Counted from the first letter of the stretch, positions 1-5,801 are shown. The stretch: 6,053 nt of DNA from Patescibacteria group bacterium (GCA_030917025.1 JAUPVN010000024.1:1-6053); one strand, 5' to 3'. Program-made: numbers and translations. The notes: generated by a model not told the origin, from the sequence alone.

Positions 1-18
1 ACGACGCTCTTCCGATCT
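1..18. other. Residual Illumina sequencing adapter (artefact)
   Basis: The first 18 bases, acgacgctcttccgatct, are identical to the 3' end of the Illumina TruSeq universal/read-1 adapter, which ends ...GCTCTTCCGATCT. Genomic sequence starts at base 19. The adapter sits exactly at the left edge, as expected for an untrimmed read end that was assembled into a contig terminus. Anything that depends on these bases, including the apparent murG stop at 17-19, is not biological. Confidence 0.97.
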
Positions 19-304
19 AGCCCAAACCAACAAAAAATATATCTCTAATATTTAACAGCATTACACTAGGATGCTTAATGTACCAAATATACGGTTTACC
101 ATTATAACGCCTAAATTTTCCGGCAAAAATAGATTGCCGTTTATTAAAATATTCACTACCCACTATCAAGGAGCTGCTGGTGTCTTTTTTTGTACCAAAA
201 TATGATATTTTAACATCAGGAACCTGCCGCACTAGCTCAGATACTACGGCGAGTAACGGTGTAACGTGGCCGGCTGTTCCCCCGCCAGTGACGATCACTT
301 TCAT
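19..304 (-). CDS. murG: MurG, lipid II-forming N-acetylglucosaminyltransferase, N-terminal part only
   Basis: MurG transfers GlcNAc from UDP-GlcNAc to lipid I on the inner face of the membrane, giving lipid II. Only about 95 codons are present, against roughly 350-375 in the family; the 3' end is cut by the contig edge. The start is ATG at 304-302, which gives MKVIVTGGGTAGHVTPLLAV. This contains the glycine-rich loop of the family (GGGTAGH, residues 7-13, usually GGTGGH), with the conserved His13. A strong Shine-Dalgarno AAGGAG (317-312) lies 7 bases upstream. The frame stays open upstream to 340, but those 12 residues lie before the conserved N-terminus and after no better ribosome site. The last genuine complete codon is 22-20; the TAG at 19-17 is made of adapter bases. 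The gene overlaps the 3' end of ftsW by 68 bases in another frame. The GKFRRYNGK stretch fits CPR-type MurG from memory. Confidence 0.93.
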
Positions 305-1481
305 TTGGCTGCTCCTTTTTAGGTTCATAATTATAAACAATTTTTCTTAAAGATGTATAGCGCGATATCTGAAATACCATACCTAACGCCGCCATAGAAA
401 ACAACAAACTAGTACCACCATAACTAATAAATGGCAAAGTTATGCCCTTAATAGGTATTAACCCTAGCATTGCCGCAATATTAATTAAGGCCTGAACGGC
501 AAACCATGTAAAAACTCCAGCTACAATTAATTGACTGGTTCTGTCTGGGGCTCTTTGCATAATTGTTAAAATACGCAGTAGTAAAGCTCCGTATATAGCT
601 AATAGTACCACCGACCCAATAAAGCCAAATTTTTCTGCAAAAATAGCAAAAATTGAATCGTTCTCTGCCTCGGGCAAGTACCCATAAGCCTGTATACTGC
701 GCCCTAATCCAACGCCCATTACTCCACCCGATCCAACCGCTATTAAGGCCTGACAGGCATGATAAGACTCGTCAGCAGAACAATCTTTCGTAGGCGATAA
801 AAAGGTTGCAACACGCTGCATTCTATATGGTGTTGATATAACTGCAAGCACCCCTACAGAAACTATTAAAGCTAAAGAAATCATAAAATATTTCATTGGC
901 ATACCTACCACAAAAAGCATTGCAAGGCCAACAGACAATAGAACTACGGCACTACCCAAATCTCTTTGTAAAAATACAATGGTAGCAATTAAACCCGCCA
1001 CAATAATAAGTGGTACGCGCCAAGATTTTTTGTCTGTTAATTTACCATCGCTTGCGAGTTTTGCTAAAAAACCCGCAAAAGTTATAACAACAACAAGCTT
1101 TACAAATTCAACCGGCTGTAAAGATAGTGGCCCCGCTTGGATCCAACGTAAATCTTCTCTACCACCAGTTAGTACAGCTAAAATACTAAGTATAAATACC
1201 GATACTAATAGTGGTTTTGCAATCTTTTGCCAAAACTTAACCGGTACCTTAGAAAAAACAAAAAAAGCAATAAAGCCTAAAAAAACGGCAATTAACTGCC
1301 TGATAATAAAATAGTTGTCACTAACATTCCCACCCTTAGCTGCTAATGCAGGGCTAATTGCGTACATAACAATTAAGCCAACAGCTAATAATATACTTGA
1401 TAAAACAAAAAGCCCATAATCAGGTCTATGCTTACGGGTTTGATATGGTTCAGTATTTATCCGCGCTCGGGGCGGGATCAT
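237..1481 (-). CDS. ftsW: FtsW, SEDS-family septal peptidoglycan glycosyltransferase
   Basis: FtsW is a multi-pass membrane protein that polymerises lipid II into glycan strands at the septum, paired with the class B PBP FtsI encoded two genes upstream. The start ATG at 1481 gives 414 residues beginning MIPPRARI. It overlaps the mraY stop as ATGA, with GGGGA 5 bases upstream. The open frame continues to 1544, but that extension lies inside mraY and lacks family similarity. Family signatures: LRWIQAGPLSLQPVEFVK (111-128), QRDLG (172-176, usually QPDLG), QALIAVGSGG (244-253), GLGRSIQAYGYLPEAENDSI (258-277) and GITLPFISYGGTSLL (346-360). Asp275 in the AENDSIF loop matches the catalytic Asp of SEDS enzymes. 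About ten hydrophobic segments follow a short cytoplasmic N-tail. Cys234 and Cys243 flank the loop before QALIAVGSGG. The last 22 or so residues (about 393-414) are basic, read through the murG start in another frame and are unlikely to be conserved. Confidence 0.96.
   Translation of the reverse strand: MIPPRARINTEPYQTRKHRPDYGLFVLSSILLAVGLIVMYAISPALAAKGGNVSDNYFIIRQLIAVFLGFIAFFVFSKVPVKFWQKIAKPLLVSVFILSILAVLTGGREDLRWIQAGPLSLQPVEFVKLVVVITFAGFLAKLASDGKLTDKKSWRVPLIIVAGLIATIVFLQRDLGSAVVLLSVGLAMLFVVGMPMKYFMISLALIVSVGVLAVISTPYRMQRVATFLSPTKDCSADESYHACQALIAVGSGGVMGVGLGRSIQAYGYLPEAENDSIFAIFAEKFGFIGSVVLLAIYGALLLRILTIMQRAPDRTSQLIVAGVFTWFAVQALINIAAMLGLIPIKGITLPFISYGGTSLLFSMAALGMVFQISRYTSLRKIVYNYEPKKEQPNESDRHWRGNSRPRYTVTRRSI
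312..317 (-). promoter_or_regulatory. Shine-Dalgarno site of murG
   Basis: Reading the minus strand, AAAAAGGAG is followed by 7 bases and then the ATG at 304. This is the strongest ribosome binding site in front of any main gene in the window, and it decides the murG start. It lies inside the coding sequence of ftsW. Confidence 0.85.
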
Positions 1482-2521
1482 ACAAATCCCCAATATATTG
1501 CTGCGGCTAATCCAAGAACCGCAACAACTTGGCCCACAATCCAAAAACGCATTGTAACTTTTGTTTCTGGCCAGCCAATAGCTTCAAAATGATGATGAAC
1601 TGGACTAATTCTAAAGATCTTTTTTCCGCCACGTGTCTTTTTAGAGATTGTCTGCAATATTACAGACCCCGCCTCTGCTACAAAAACTAGCCCAATTAAC
1701 GGCAATAATACAAGCGTATTAGTAAGCATAGCCACAACACCAAGTGCGGTTCCTAAACTAAAGCTCCCCACATCTCCCATAAAAAACCTTGCCGGGAACA
1801 CATTAAACCACGTATAAGCTAACAAGGCGCCTACAACTGTCATGCAAAAAGCTGCTATACCGTATCTACCTTGCAATAATGCTATAACCGCAAATGCACC
1901 AAAAGATGTTGCAAGTAAGCCTCCTGCAAGCCCATCAAGCCCATCAGAAATGTTCACTGCGTTGGCTGTAGAGATCACAACCAACATAAATAAAGGTATC
2001 ATAAACCAACCCAGTGCTACATCTCCTATACCTGGCATATAAAATGATGTAATGTCTAATTTATCAAAAAACCACCAGCCGCCAGCAAATGCAACCGCAC
2101 CAATTAGCAAAAACTTCATTTTAGACCTAAGACCAGCTACACCCGTACCATCTCCTTTAATATTTATATAATCATCTAACAAACCAACCAATCCTGCCCC
2201 AACCATTAATGACAATGGCAGCCAGGTCTGTTCCCTAGATAAGTTAAAAATAAGAGTTACTAAAGCAACGCCTACTAACATAATTAAGCCCGCCATAGTT
2301 GGTATATGCCTACGATGTTTTGCGGCATGTAGTTTTTGAAACTCTGTAGCCTTTTCGCCGGTTAAAGCTGTTGTACGTGGTCGCTTCCACCATTCATATT
2401 TATAGGCAATAGTTGTATAAATAGGTGTTAATATCATACTTACAGCAAAGCCTAAAATACTTAAAAAAATAATTGCAGCGAGCTTACTTGTTTCTATGCT
2501 AATTTCTGTTATTGATTCCAT
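1478..2521 (-). CDS. mraY: MraY, phospho-MurNAc-pentapeptide translocase
   Basis: MraY moves phospho-MurNAc-pentapeptide from UDP to undecaprenyl phosphate, making lipid I at the inner membrane. The 347-residue length is typical of the family, with about ten membrane segments. Signatures in order: a PTMAG motif (74-78; usually PTMGG), LLDDYINIKGDG (114-125) with the Asp116-Asp117 pair, NAVNISDGLDGLAGG (187-201) with Asp193 and Asp196, FFMGDVGSFSLGTALG (246-261) with Asp250, and FRISPVHHHFEAIGWPETKV (303-322) with the His309-311 triad. These cover the Mg2+, uridine and phosphate site residues of MraY structures. One departure: the usual KxGTPTMGG element reads RRHIPTMAG, so Arg replaces the conserved Lys and Ala one Gly. 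ATG 2521 is the first start, just before a hydrophobic segment. No clear Shine-Dalgarno precedes it. The 50-base gap to ftsI is AT-rich with -10-like TATACT and TATTAT but no convincing -35. The gene ends in an ATGA overlap with ftsW. Confidence 0.98.
   Translation of the reverse strand: MESITEISIETSKLAAIIFLSILGFAVSMILTPIYTTIAYKYEWWKRPRTTALTGEKATEFQKLHAAKHRRHIPTMAGLIMLVGVALVTLIFNLSREQTWLPLSLMVGAGLVGLLDDYINIKGDGTGVAGLRSKMKFLLIGAVAFAGGWWFFDKLDITSFYMPGIGDVALGWFMIPLFMLVVISTANAVNISDGLDGLAGGLLATSFGAFAVIALLQGRYGIAAFCMTVVGALLAYTWFNVFPARFFMGDVGSFSLGTALGVVAMLTNTLVLLPLIGLVFVAEAGSVILQTISKKTRGGKKIFRISPVHHHFEAIGWPETKVTMRFWIVGQVVAVLGLAAAIYWGFV
1487..1491 (-). promoter_or_regulatory. Ribosome binding site of ftsW and coupled start
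   Basis: On the minus strand GGGGA ends 5 bases before the ATG at 1481, inside the last mraY codons. The ATG shares bases with the mraY TGA (1480-1478), forming ATGA. This is the usual arrangement for translational coupling, so FtsW synthesis is probably tied to MraY translation. The purine run is not a perfect anti-SD match. Confidence 0.55.
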
Positions 2522-2571
2522 GGTGTTGATGTCTTTTTACTTTATAATACTTAGTATAACACATTAATATT

Positions 2572-4308
2572 TTACATTGGTGCAATAGGTACAATATTTA
2601 AAACTTCATTACTAATTGCCGCCCAAGCTATCGCCGCTTGGGCACTTGCAAAACCACTAGTTTTGGGTTCGTCTAAGCGTACTATCAACACATAGGCCTT
2701 ATCTTTGCCTGCAATAAACCCAATGTATGCTCCATTGTAAGCATCGGTCTTATAAGCACCATCATCACCTACAACCTCTGCCGTACCGCTTTTTGCACCA
2801 ATTGCATAACCATCTCTCAGTGCAGGCTTATTGTTCTGCGAAGCACTAAGCTGCAAAACGGCTCTAATATCTTGACTCACCTGTGGGCTTATAACATTTG
2901 TCTTTACAACTTTTGGCGGTACAGCCTGTTCTCCACTGCTAGTTTTTACAGAACTAAGTATACTTGGCTGATAATATGTACCGCCATTAATTAACGCCGC
3001 ATACGCGGCAGCTAATTGTAGAGGAGTAACAGTAAGGCCTTGGCCAAAACTCATATTCGCATATCTAACTGCAACTCCGTCTGGATCTTTAGGGCCAATT
3101 ACTGACCCCCCTTGCTCTCCCGCTAATTCTATATTTGTAGATCTCCCAAAACCATATCTTTCTGTTAAATATTGATACCAGGTTGTACGAGCTTGCTCAT
3201 CAATTTGGCCACCCCCTAAAGACTGCATCATATAAACGGCGCCTGTATTTAGTGATTTTGTAATTATATCGTTCATAGACATATTACGAGCGCCCCATTC
3301 CATAGAATTTTTTATAGTTCTATCAGAAATCTGTACACTGCCTTTATCAAAATATGTGCTGCCAGGATTTAGTTTTTGTTCATTAAATGCAGTCGACATC
3401 ATGAGTGGTTTCATTACAGAACCAGGCTCCCAAGCTCCGTTAGTAGCTGTGTTTAAAAATATACTAATATCCGGCTGAGAAGCATACTGAGACGGATCAT
3501 ATGTAGGCACATTAGCCATGGCGGTGATTTTTCCTGTGTTGGCATCAATTAAGACCGCACTACCACTTTTAGAGCTTGTTCTGGTAACGTTTTCTTGTAA
3601 TCTTTCTTCTACGATTTTTTGCATTCTTAAATCTAAAGATAAAGTAACATCATCGCCTGCAATAGGGTCTTGTTGCTCTTGATTATTGTTTATTGCTAAT
3701 GGGACACCGTTTATATCAGTAATTTTTTGCTGTAAACCATTTTTACCAGACAATTGTTGATTATAATATTCCTCAAAACCGTACTGGCCCTGGTTATCAT
3801 CATTTACAAAACCAAGCACTTGCGATGCCATTTTACCTTGTGGGTAAGTCCTTACAGAGATTTCTTTCAACCCTACTCCTTTAATTTTTTGCTCTTTAAT
3901 TCTGTCGGCAACAGATCTATCTACTTTTTTAGCAAGGACAACATATCTTGTGTCTTTTTTTAACAATTCTTCTAGCTGGTTTAAGTCACCACCAATTAAC
4001 TGCTGCAACTGTTCTGCAGTATAATCACTGCTTTGTATATATTTAGGGTCTGCATATACAAGATACTTTTTTTCATTTAATACAACAGGCACGGTTGCAT
4101 AGCCATCGTTCATGTATATTTTACCCCGCTCAGCGCTAACCTCAAATTTCTTGACATGCTCGGCAAGCGCAGCTGCACTATAATAATCATGATGCACAAT
4201 TTGCACAATAAATAATTGTACTAATAATATGGCACCTACCAAAAAAAGCCCGCCCCGCAGTAGCAAAGTTCTGTCAAATTTTGATGTATGTGTATTATTA
4301 GTCTTCAT
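2572..4308 (-). CDS. ftsI: FtsI/PBP2-type class B penicillin-binding protein (septal transpeptidase)
   Basis: This is a bitopic membrane transpeptidase that cross-links glycan strands made by its SEDS partner, here most likely the downstream FtsW. The protein has 578 residues: a short cytoplasmic tail, one membrane anchor (about 15-38), a pedestal domain with the RGKIY element of class B PBPs (61-65) and YGFEEYYNQQLSGKNG (176-191), then the transpeptidase domain. All three catalytic motifs are present: SVMK (Ser297 nucleophile, Lys300), SLN (352-354) and KSGT (506-509). KSG in place of KTG is an accepted variant in this family. No PASTA repeats follow; the protein stops about 70 residues after KSGT. 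ATG 4308 lies close before the anchor and has no visible Shine-Dalgarno. A 7-codon upstream ORF ends over this ATG. Gene order supports the divisome FtsI rather than the elongation PBP2, though sequence alone does not fully exclude the latter. Confidence 0.95.
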   Translation of the reverse strand: MKTNNTHTSKFDRTLLLRGGLFLVGAILLVQLFIVQIVHHDYYSAAALAEHVKKFEVSAERGKIYMNDGYATVPVVLNEKKYLVYADPKYIQSSDYTAEQLQQLIGGDLNQLEELLKKDTRYVVLAKKVDRSVADRIKEQKIKGVGLKEISVRTYPQGKMASQVLGFVNDDNQGQYGFEEYYNQQLSGKNGLQQKITDINGVPLAINNNQEQQDPIAGDDVTLSLDLRMQKIVEERLQENVTRTSSKSGSAVLIDANTGKITAMANVPTYDPSQYASQPDISIFLNTATNGAWEPGSVMKPLMMSTAFNEQKLNPGSTYFDKGSVQISDRTIKNSMEWGARNMSMNDIITKSLNTGAVYMMQSLGGGQIDEQARTTWYQYLTERYGFGRSTNIELAGEQGGSVIGPKDPDGVAVRYANMSFGQGLTVTPLQLAAAYAALINGGTYYQPSILSSVKTSSGEQAVPPKVVKTNVISPQVSQDIRAVLQLSASQNNKPALRDGYAIGAKSGTAEVVGDDGAYKTDAYNGAYIGFIAGKDKAYVLIVRLDEPKTSGFASAQAAIAWAAISNEVLNIVPIAPM

Positions 4309-4328
4309 AAATATGAGTTATTGCTCAT
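4305..4328 (-). other. Possible 7-codon upstream ORF overlapping the ftsI start
   Basis: ATG at 4328-4326 opens a frame reading MSNNSYL and ending in TGA at 4307-4305, which overlaps the ftsI ATG (4308-4306) as ATGA. Its 5' bases form a small hairpin with ATGAG/CTCAT arms (4313-4317 and 4324-4328). No Shine-Dalgarno is visible in front, so translation is doubtful. It may be a chance frame, but the ATGA register is what a coupling ORF would show. Confidence 0.2.
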
Positions 4329-4349
4329 GCTTATTGTAACAGAAAAACC

Positions 4350-4697
4350 CTAATTTGTCACGAAAGCAGTTGGCTGCGTTTCTGTCATATTTTTAGCTAC
4401 AGCACTATTTTTTACGCGTTCAAGGTTTTGCAAACGCACTGCGTCTAGCTCTAAGCCATCATGCTCTTCAGATAGTCTATCTTGCTGTGTTTGCAATTCA
4501 CTAACCTTATAACCTAATGCATTTGTTTTAGTAATTTGAGTAAGATATACAAGCCCAAGTAAGCATAAAATAAGCACAATCACCACAACATTAGCAACTG
4601 GCCCAAAGCCTTTCCGGCTGGGCTGAATACTAACGACATTGCGATTACGCTGATACGCAGCAGCTCTAGATACTGTAACTGATTTTCCGTATGTCAT
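4350..4697 (-). CDS. ftsL: FtsL/DivIC-like small bitopic divisome protein
   Basis: This 115-residue protein has the architecture of FtsL: a basic cytoplasmic N-tail with several Arg and Lys (1-32), one membrane segment (about 33-53, PVANVVVIVLILCLLGLVYL), then an extracytoplasmic coiled coil (about 58-97, with LxxQxxRLxxEHDxLELDxxRLxNL-type heptads) and a short polar end. FtsL forms a complex with FtsB/DivIC-type partners and FtsQ that controls FtsW-FtsI. Sequence conservation in this family is very low, so the call rests on architecture and on position between rsmH and ftsI, where ftsL normally lies. I chose ATG 4697 (MTYGKS). The frame can extend to a TTG at 4763, but that extension crosses a perfect hairpin and a lysine-rich A-tract that looks like untranslated leader. 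No Shine-Dalgarno is present; the leader is A-rich. A DivIC/FtsB identity cannot be excluded. Confidence 0.85.
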   Translation of the reverse strand: MTYGKSVTVSRAAAYQRNRNVVSIQPSRKGFGPVANVVVIVLILCLLGLVYLTQITKTNALGYKVSELQTQQDRLSEEHDGLELDAVRLQNLERVKNSAVAKNMTETQPTAFVTN

Positions 4698-4730
4698 ATT
4701 TGTTTTTTCTTTTTTTATTTTGTTTTTGGT
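4698..4730 (-). promoter_or_regulatory. A-rich, SD-less leader of ftsL
   Basis: The 33 bases before the ftsL ATG are 26 A, 4 C, 2 T and 1 G on the coding strand. No GGAG-type motif is present. Such unstructured A-rich leaders can support initiation without a Shine-Dalgarno. It directly follows the 11-bp hairpin at 4731-4765. Confidence 0.5.
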
Positions 4731-4765
4731 GTTTGTGCGATGGCATTTTAGCTCATCGCACAAAC
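4731..4765 (-). other. Perfect 11-bp stem-loop in the ftsL leader
   Basis: GTTTGTGCGAT (4731-4741) and ATCGCACAAAC (4755-4765) are perfect inverted copies around a 13-base loop. Neither side is followed by a T-run in the direction of transcription, so it is not an intrinsic terminator. If the TATAAT at 4774-4779 is used, transcription would begin near 4767 and this hairpin would be the very 5' end of the transcript. That is a position where stem-loops protect mRNA from decay. It could also be a protein-binding operator. Confidence 0.6.
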
Positions 4766-4773
4766 GGCGTCGT

Positions 4774-4803
4774 ATTATACTCTAAAGTACGTGAACTTGT
4801 ACT
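4774..4803 (-). promoter_or_regulatory. Candidate promoter for ftsL and downstream genes
   Basis: On the minus strand a perfect -10 TATAAT lies at 4779-4774. The best -35 is AGTACA (4803-4798) with an 18-base spacer, matching only 3 of 6 consensus positions. The predicted start is near 4767. The -35 and spacer overlap both the micro-ORF and a hairpin (4780-4810), so the site may be regulated. A perfect -10 in AT-rich DNA can still be chance. Confidence 0.4.
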
Positions 4804-4810
4804 TTTTGAG
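4780..4810 (-). other. Stem-loop at the end of the micro-ORF
   Basis: CTC-T-AAAGTAC (4780-4790) pairs with GTACTTT-TT-GAG (4799-4810) around the loop GTGAACTT: a 7-bp perfect core plus a 3-bp outer helix across a small internal loop. In the direction of transcription it is followed directly by TATAATACG, not a T-run. It covers the last codons and stop of the micro-ORF, so a ribosome on that ORF would melt it. Confidence 0.5.
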
Positions 4811-4841
4811 TAATAGACCGACCAGTGACTTTAATTTTCAT
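4782..4841 (-). CDS. Candidate 19-residue micro-ORF coupled to rsmH
   Basis: The ATG at 4841-4839 overlaps the rsmH stop TGA (4840-4838) as ATGA. A good Shine-Dalgarno, AAAGGA (4853-4848), lies 6 bases upstream. The product would be MKIKVTGRSITQKVQVHVL, ending in TAG at 4784-4782. I do not recognise the peptide; it is basic, has no membrane segment and looks like a single beta-prone stretch. The start arrangement is as good as that of any main gene here. It could be a leader peptide acting on the hairpins and the TATAAT box that follow, a functional small protein, a remnant of a longer gene, or a device that clears ribosomes from the rsmH end. No homology evidence is available, so the call is provisional. 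Confidence 0.35.
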   Translation of the reverse strand: MKIKVTGRSITQKVQVHVL

Positions 4842-4849
4842 CGCTGGTC
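4820..4849. other. Stem-loop over the rsmH stop codon
   Basis: GACCAGTGA (4820-4828) and TCGCTGGTC (4841-4849) form a 9-bp helix with one G-T pair and a 12-base loop. The loop contains the rsmH stop, and the stem reaches the A of the micro-ORF ATG and the last two bases of its Shine-Dalgarno. On the plus strand it is followed by CTTTCTTTTTATATTTAT, so it could end antisense transcription. On the minus strand no T-run follows. Confidence 0.45.
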
Positions 4850-5725
4850 CTTTCTTTTTATATTTATCTTTGCGGCGACCCGGAGTTTTGCACTCCTTGA
4901 TCGCGGATTGAAAGCTATTTCTTGAGGTGTTGCAACAATTGGTTGTTTAGTAACAATCTGCAAGTCTGCATCGTAACGATTTCCCCCTTTTTCAGAAAAA
5001 AATCGTTTTATAATGCGATCTTCTAACGAATGAAAACTTATTATTCCTAGTCTTCCTCCTGGTCTTAGCAGTGCCATCCAAAGCGGTAAAACACTTTCTA
5101 CTAAACCAAGCTCATCGTTAACCGCAATACGTATTGCCTGAAAGGTACGAGTGGCCGGATGTTTACCCTGCCAACGACCAGTTGTTTTAGCAACTAGATC
5201 GGCGAGTTGCGTGGTATTAGCAATTGGCCTACCCAGAACAATTGCATTAGCTATCTTGCGTGCTTGCGGCTCTTCGCCATAAGCTCGTAAAATACGTTCT
5301 AAAGGTTCCGCACCCCACTCATTTACTATGGTAGAAGCCGTTAAAGGCTGCCTTTTGTCCATACGCATATCTAGTGGGCCCTCAGAACGAAAGCTAAAAC
5401 CACGACTCGCCTGTGAAAGGTGCTGTGACGATACGCCTAAATCTGCCAATATTAGATCAAACGATGCTCCCTCTTTAATTAGTACTTCCGCAGCGGAATA
5501 AAAGTCTTTATGTAAAAACCTTATCCCGGTACTATCAAATTTGTTTACAAGGTAATCATAAGCAGTTTTATCGCGATCAACCAATACGCTACCAGCATAG
5601 TTATTTGTACAATCAAGCATCGCTTTTGCGTGCCCCCCATAGCCAGCAGTAGCGTCTAAATAACGCTCCCCTGGTAAGGGTTTAATTGTAGAAATAACTT
5701 CTGATAGTAATACTGGTTCATGCAT
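4838..5725 (-). CDS. rsmH: RsmH (MraW), 16S rRNA m4C1402 methyltransferase
   Basis: RsmH uses S-adenosylmethionine to methylate N4 of C1402 in the decoding centre of 16S rRNA. It is commonly an early gene of dcw clusters although its substrate is ribosomal. The 295 residues are near the usual 300-315. Signatures in order: HEPVLLSEV (2-10), the SAM loop DATAGYGGH (24-32), LADLGVSSQHL (93-103), RGFSFRSEGPLDMRMD (108-123), HPATRTFQAIRIAVNDEL (189-206), ISFHSLEDRIIKRF (229-242) and FNPRSRSAKLR (272-282). The ATG at 5725 starts directly before the conserved HEPVL, so the N-terminus is complete. No Shine-Dalgarno precedes it; the leader carries repeated AAAAAT units instead. The gene ends in TGA at 4840-4838, overlapping the micro-ORF start. 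No mraZ is recognisable in the 328 bases upstream. Confidence 0.98.
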   Translation of the reverse strand: MHEPVLLSEVISTIKPLPGERYLDATAGYGGHAKAMLDCTNNYAGSVLVDRDKTAYDYLVNKFDSTGIRFLHKDFYSAAEVLIKEGASFDLILADLGVSSQHLSQASRGFSFRSEGPLDMRMDKRQPLTASTIVNEWGAEPLERILRAYGEEPQARKIANAIVLGRPIANTTQLADLVAKTTGRWQGKHPATRTFQAIRIAVNDELGLVESVLPLWMALLRPGGRLGIISFHSLEDRIIKRFFSEKGGNRYDADLQIVTKQPIVATPQEIAFNPRSRSAKLRVAAKINIKRKDQR

Positions 5726-5743
5726 AATTTTTATTTTTATTTT
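5726..5743 (-). promoter_or_regulatory. A-rich, SD-less leader of rsmH
   Basis: On the coding strand the bases before the rsmH ATG are three near-copies of AAAAAT. There is no GGAG-type site at a usable distance (a GGTGAT lies about 25 bases upstream). This resembles the ftsL leader. Confidence 0.45.
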
Positions 5744-5770
5744 TGCAAGATCACCGATTCAGCAACCAAC

Positions 5771-5800
5771 GTTTTGTTTTTGTAAATGTTTTTGTTTTTG
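5771..5800. repeat. Short TTTTTG low-complexity repeat
   Basis: The plus strand has two pairs of TTTT(T)G units separated by TAAAT. On the minus strand this becomes a CAAAAA-rich stretch in the rsmH leader. Similar TTTTTG units recur in the T-tail of the terminator at 6025-6040. Confidence 0.5.
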
Positions 5801-5801
5801 T

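Noticed and set aside
305..340. ATG start for murG at 340
   Set aside because: The added residues precede the conserved MKVIVTGGG start, and the strong SD is placed for the ATG at 304.
979..1314. Plus-strand open frame of 111 codons
   Set aside because: It lies wholly inside ftsW on the opposite strand, has no family features and no ribosome site.
1482..1544. N-terminal extension of ftsW by 21 codons
   Set aside because: The extra residues are mraY read in another frame; the ATGA-overlapping ATG at 1481 has a ribosome site and fits the family's short N-tail.
1842..2042. Plus-strand open frame of 66 codons
   Set aside because: Antisense shadow of mraY's conserved NAVNISDGLDG region.
3754..3963. 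Plus-strand open frame of 69 codons
   Set aside because: Antisense shadow of the ftsI pedestal domain.
4698..4763. TTG start for ftsL at 4763
   Set aside because: It would translate a perfect hairpin and an A-tract; ATG 4697 gives normal FtsL architecture.
237..4840. Recoded TGA (Gly or Trp) as in some CPR lineages
   Set aside because: TGA ends rsmH, mraY and ftsW at sensible places with ATGA overlaps, and the conserved proteins contain no in-frame TGA.
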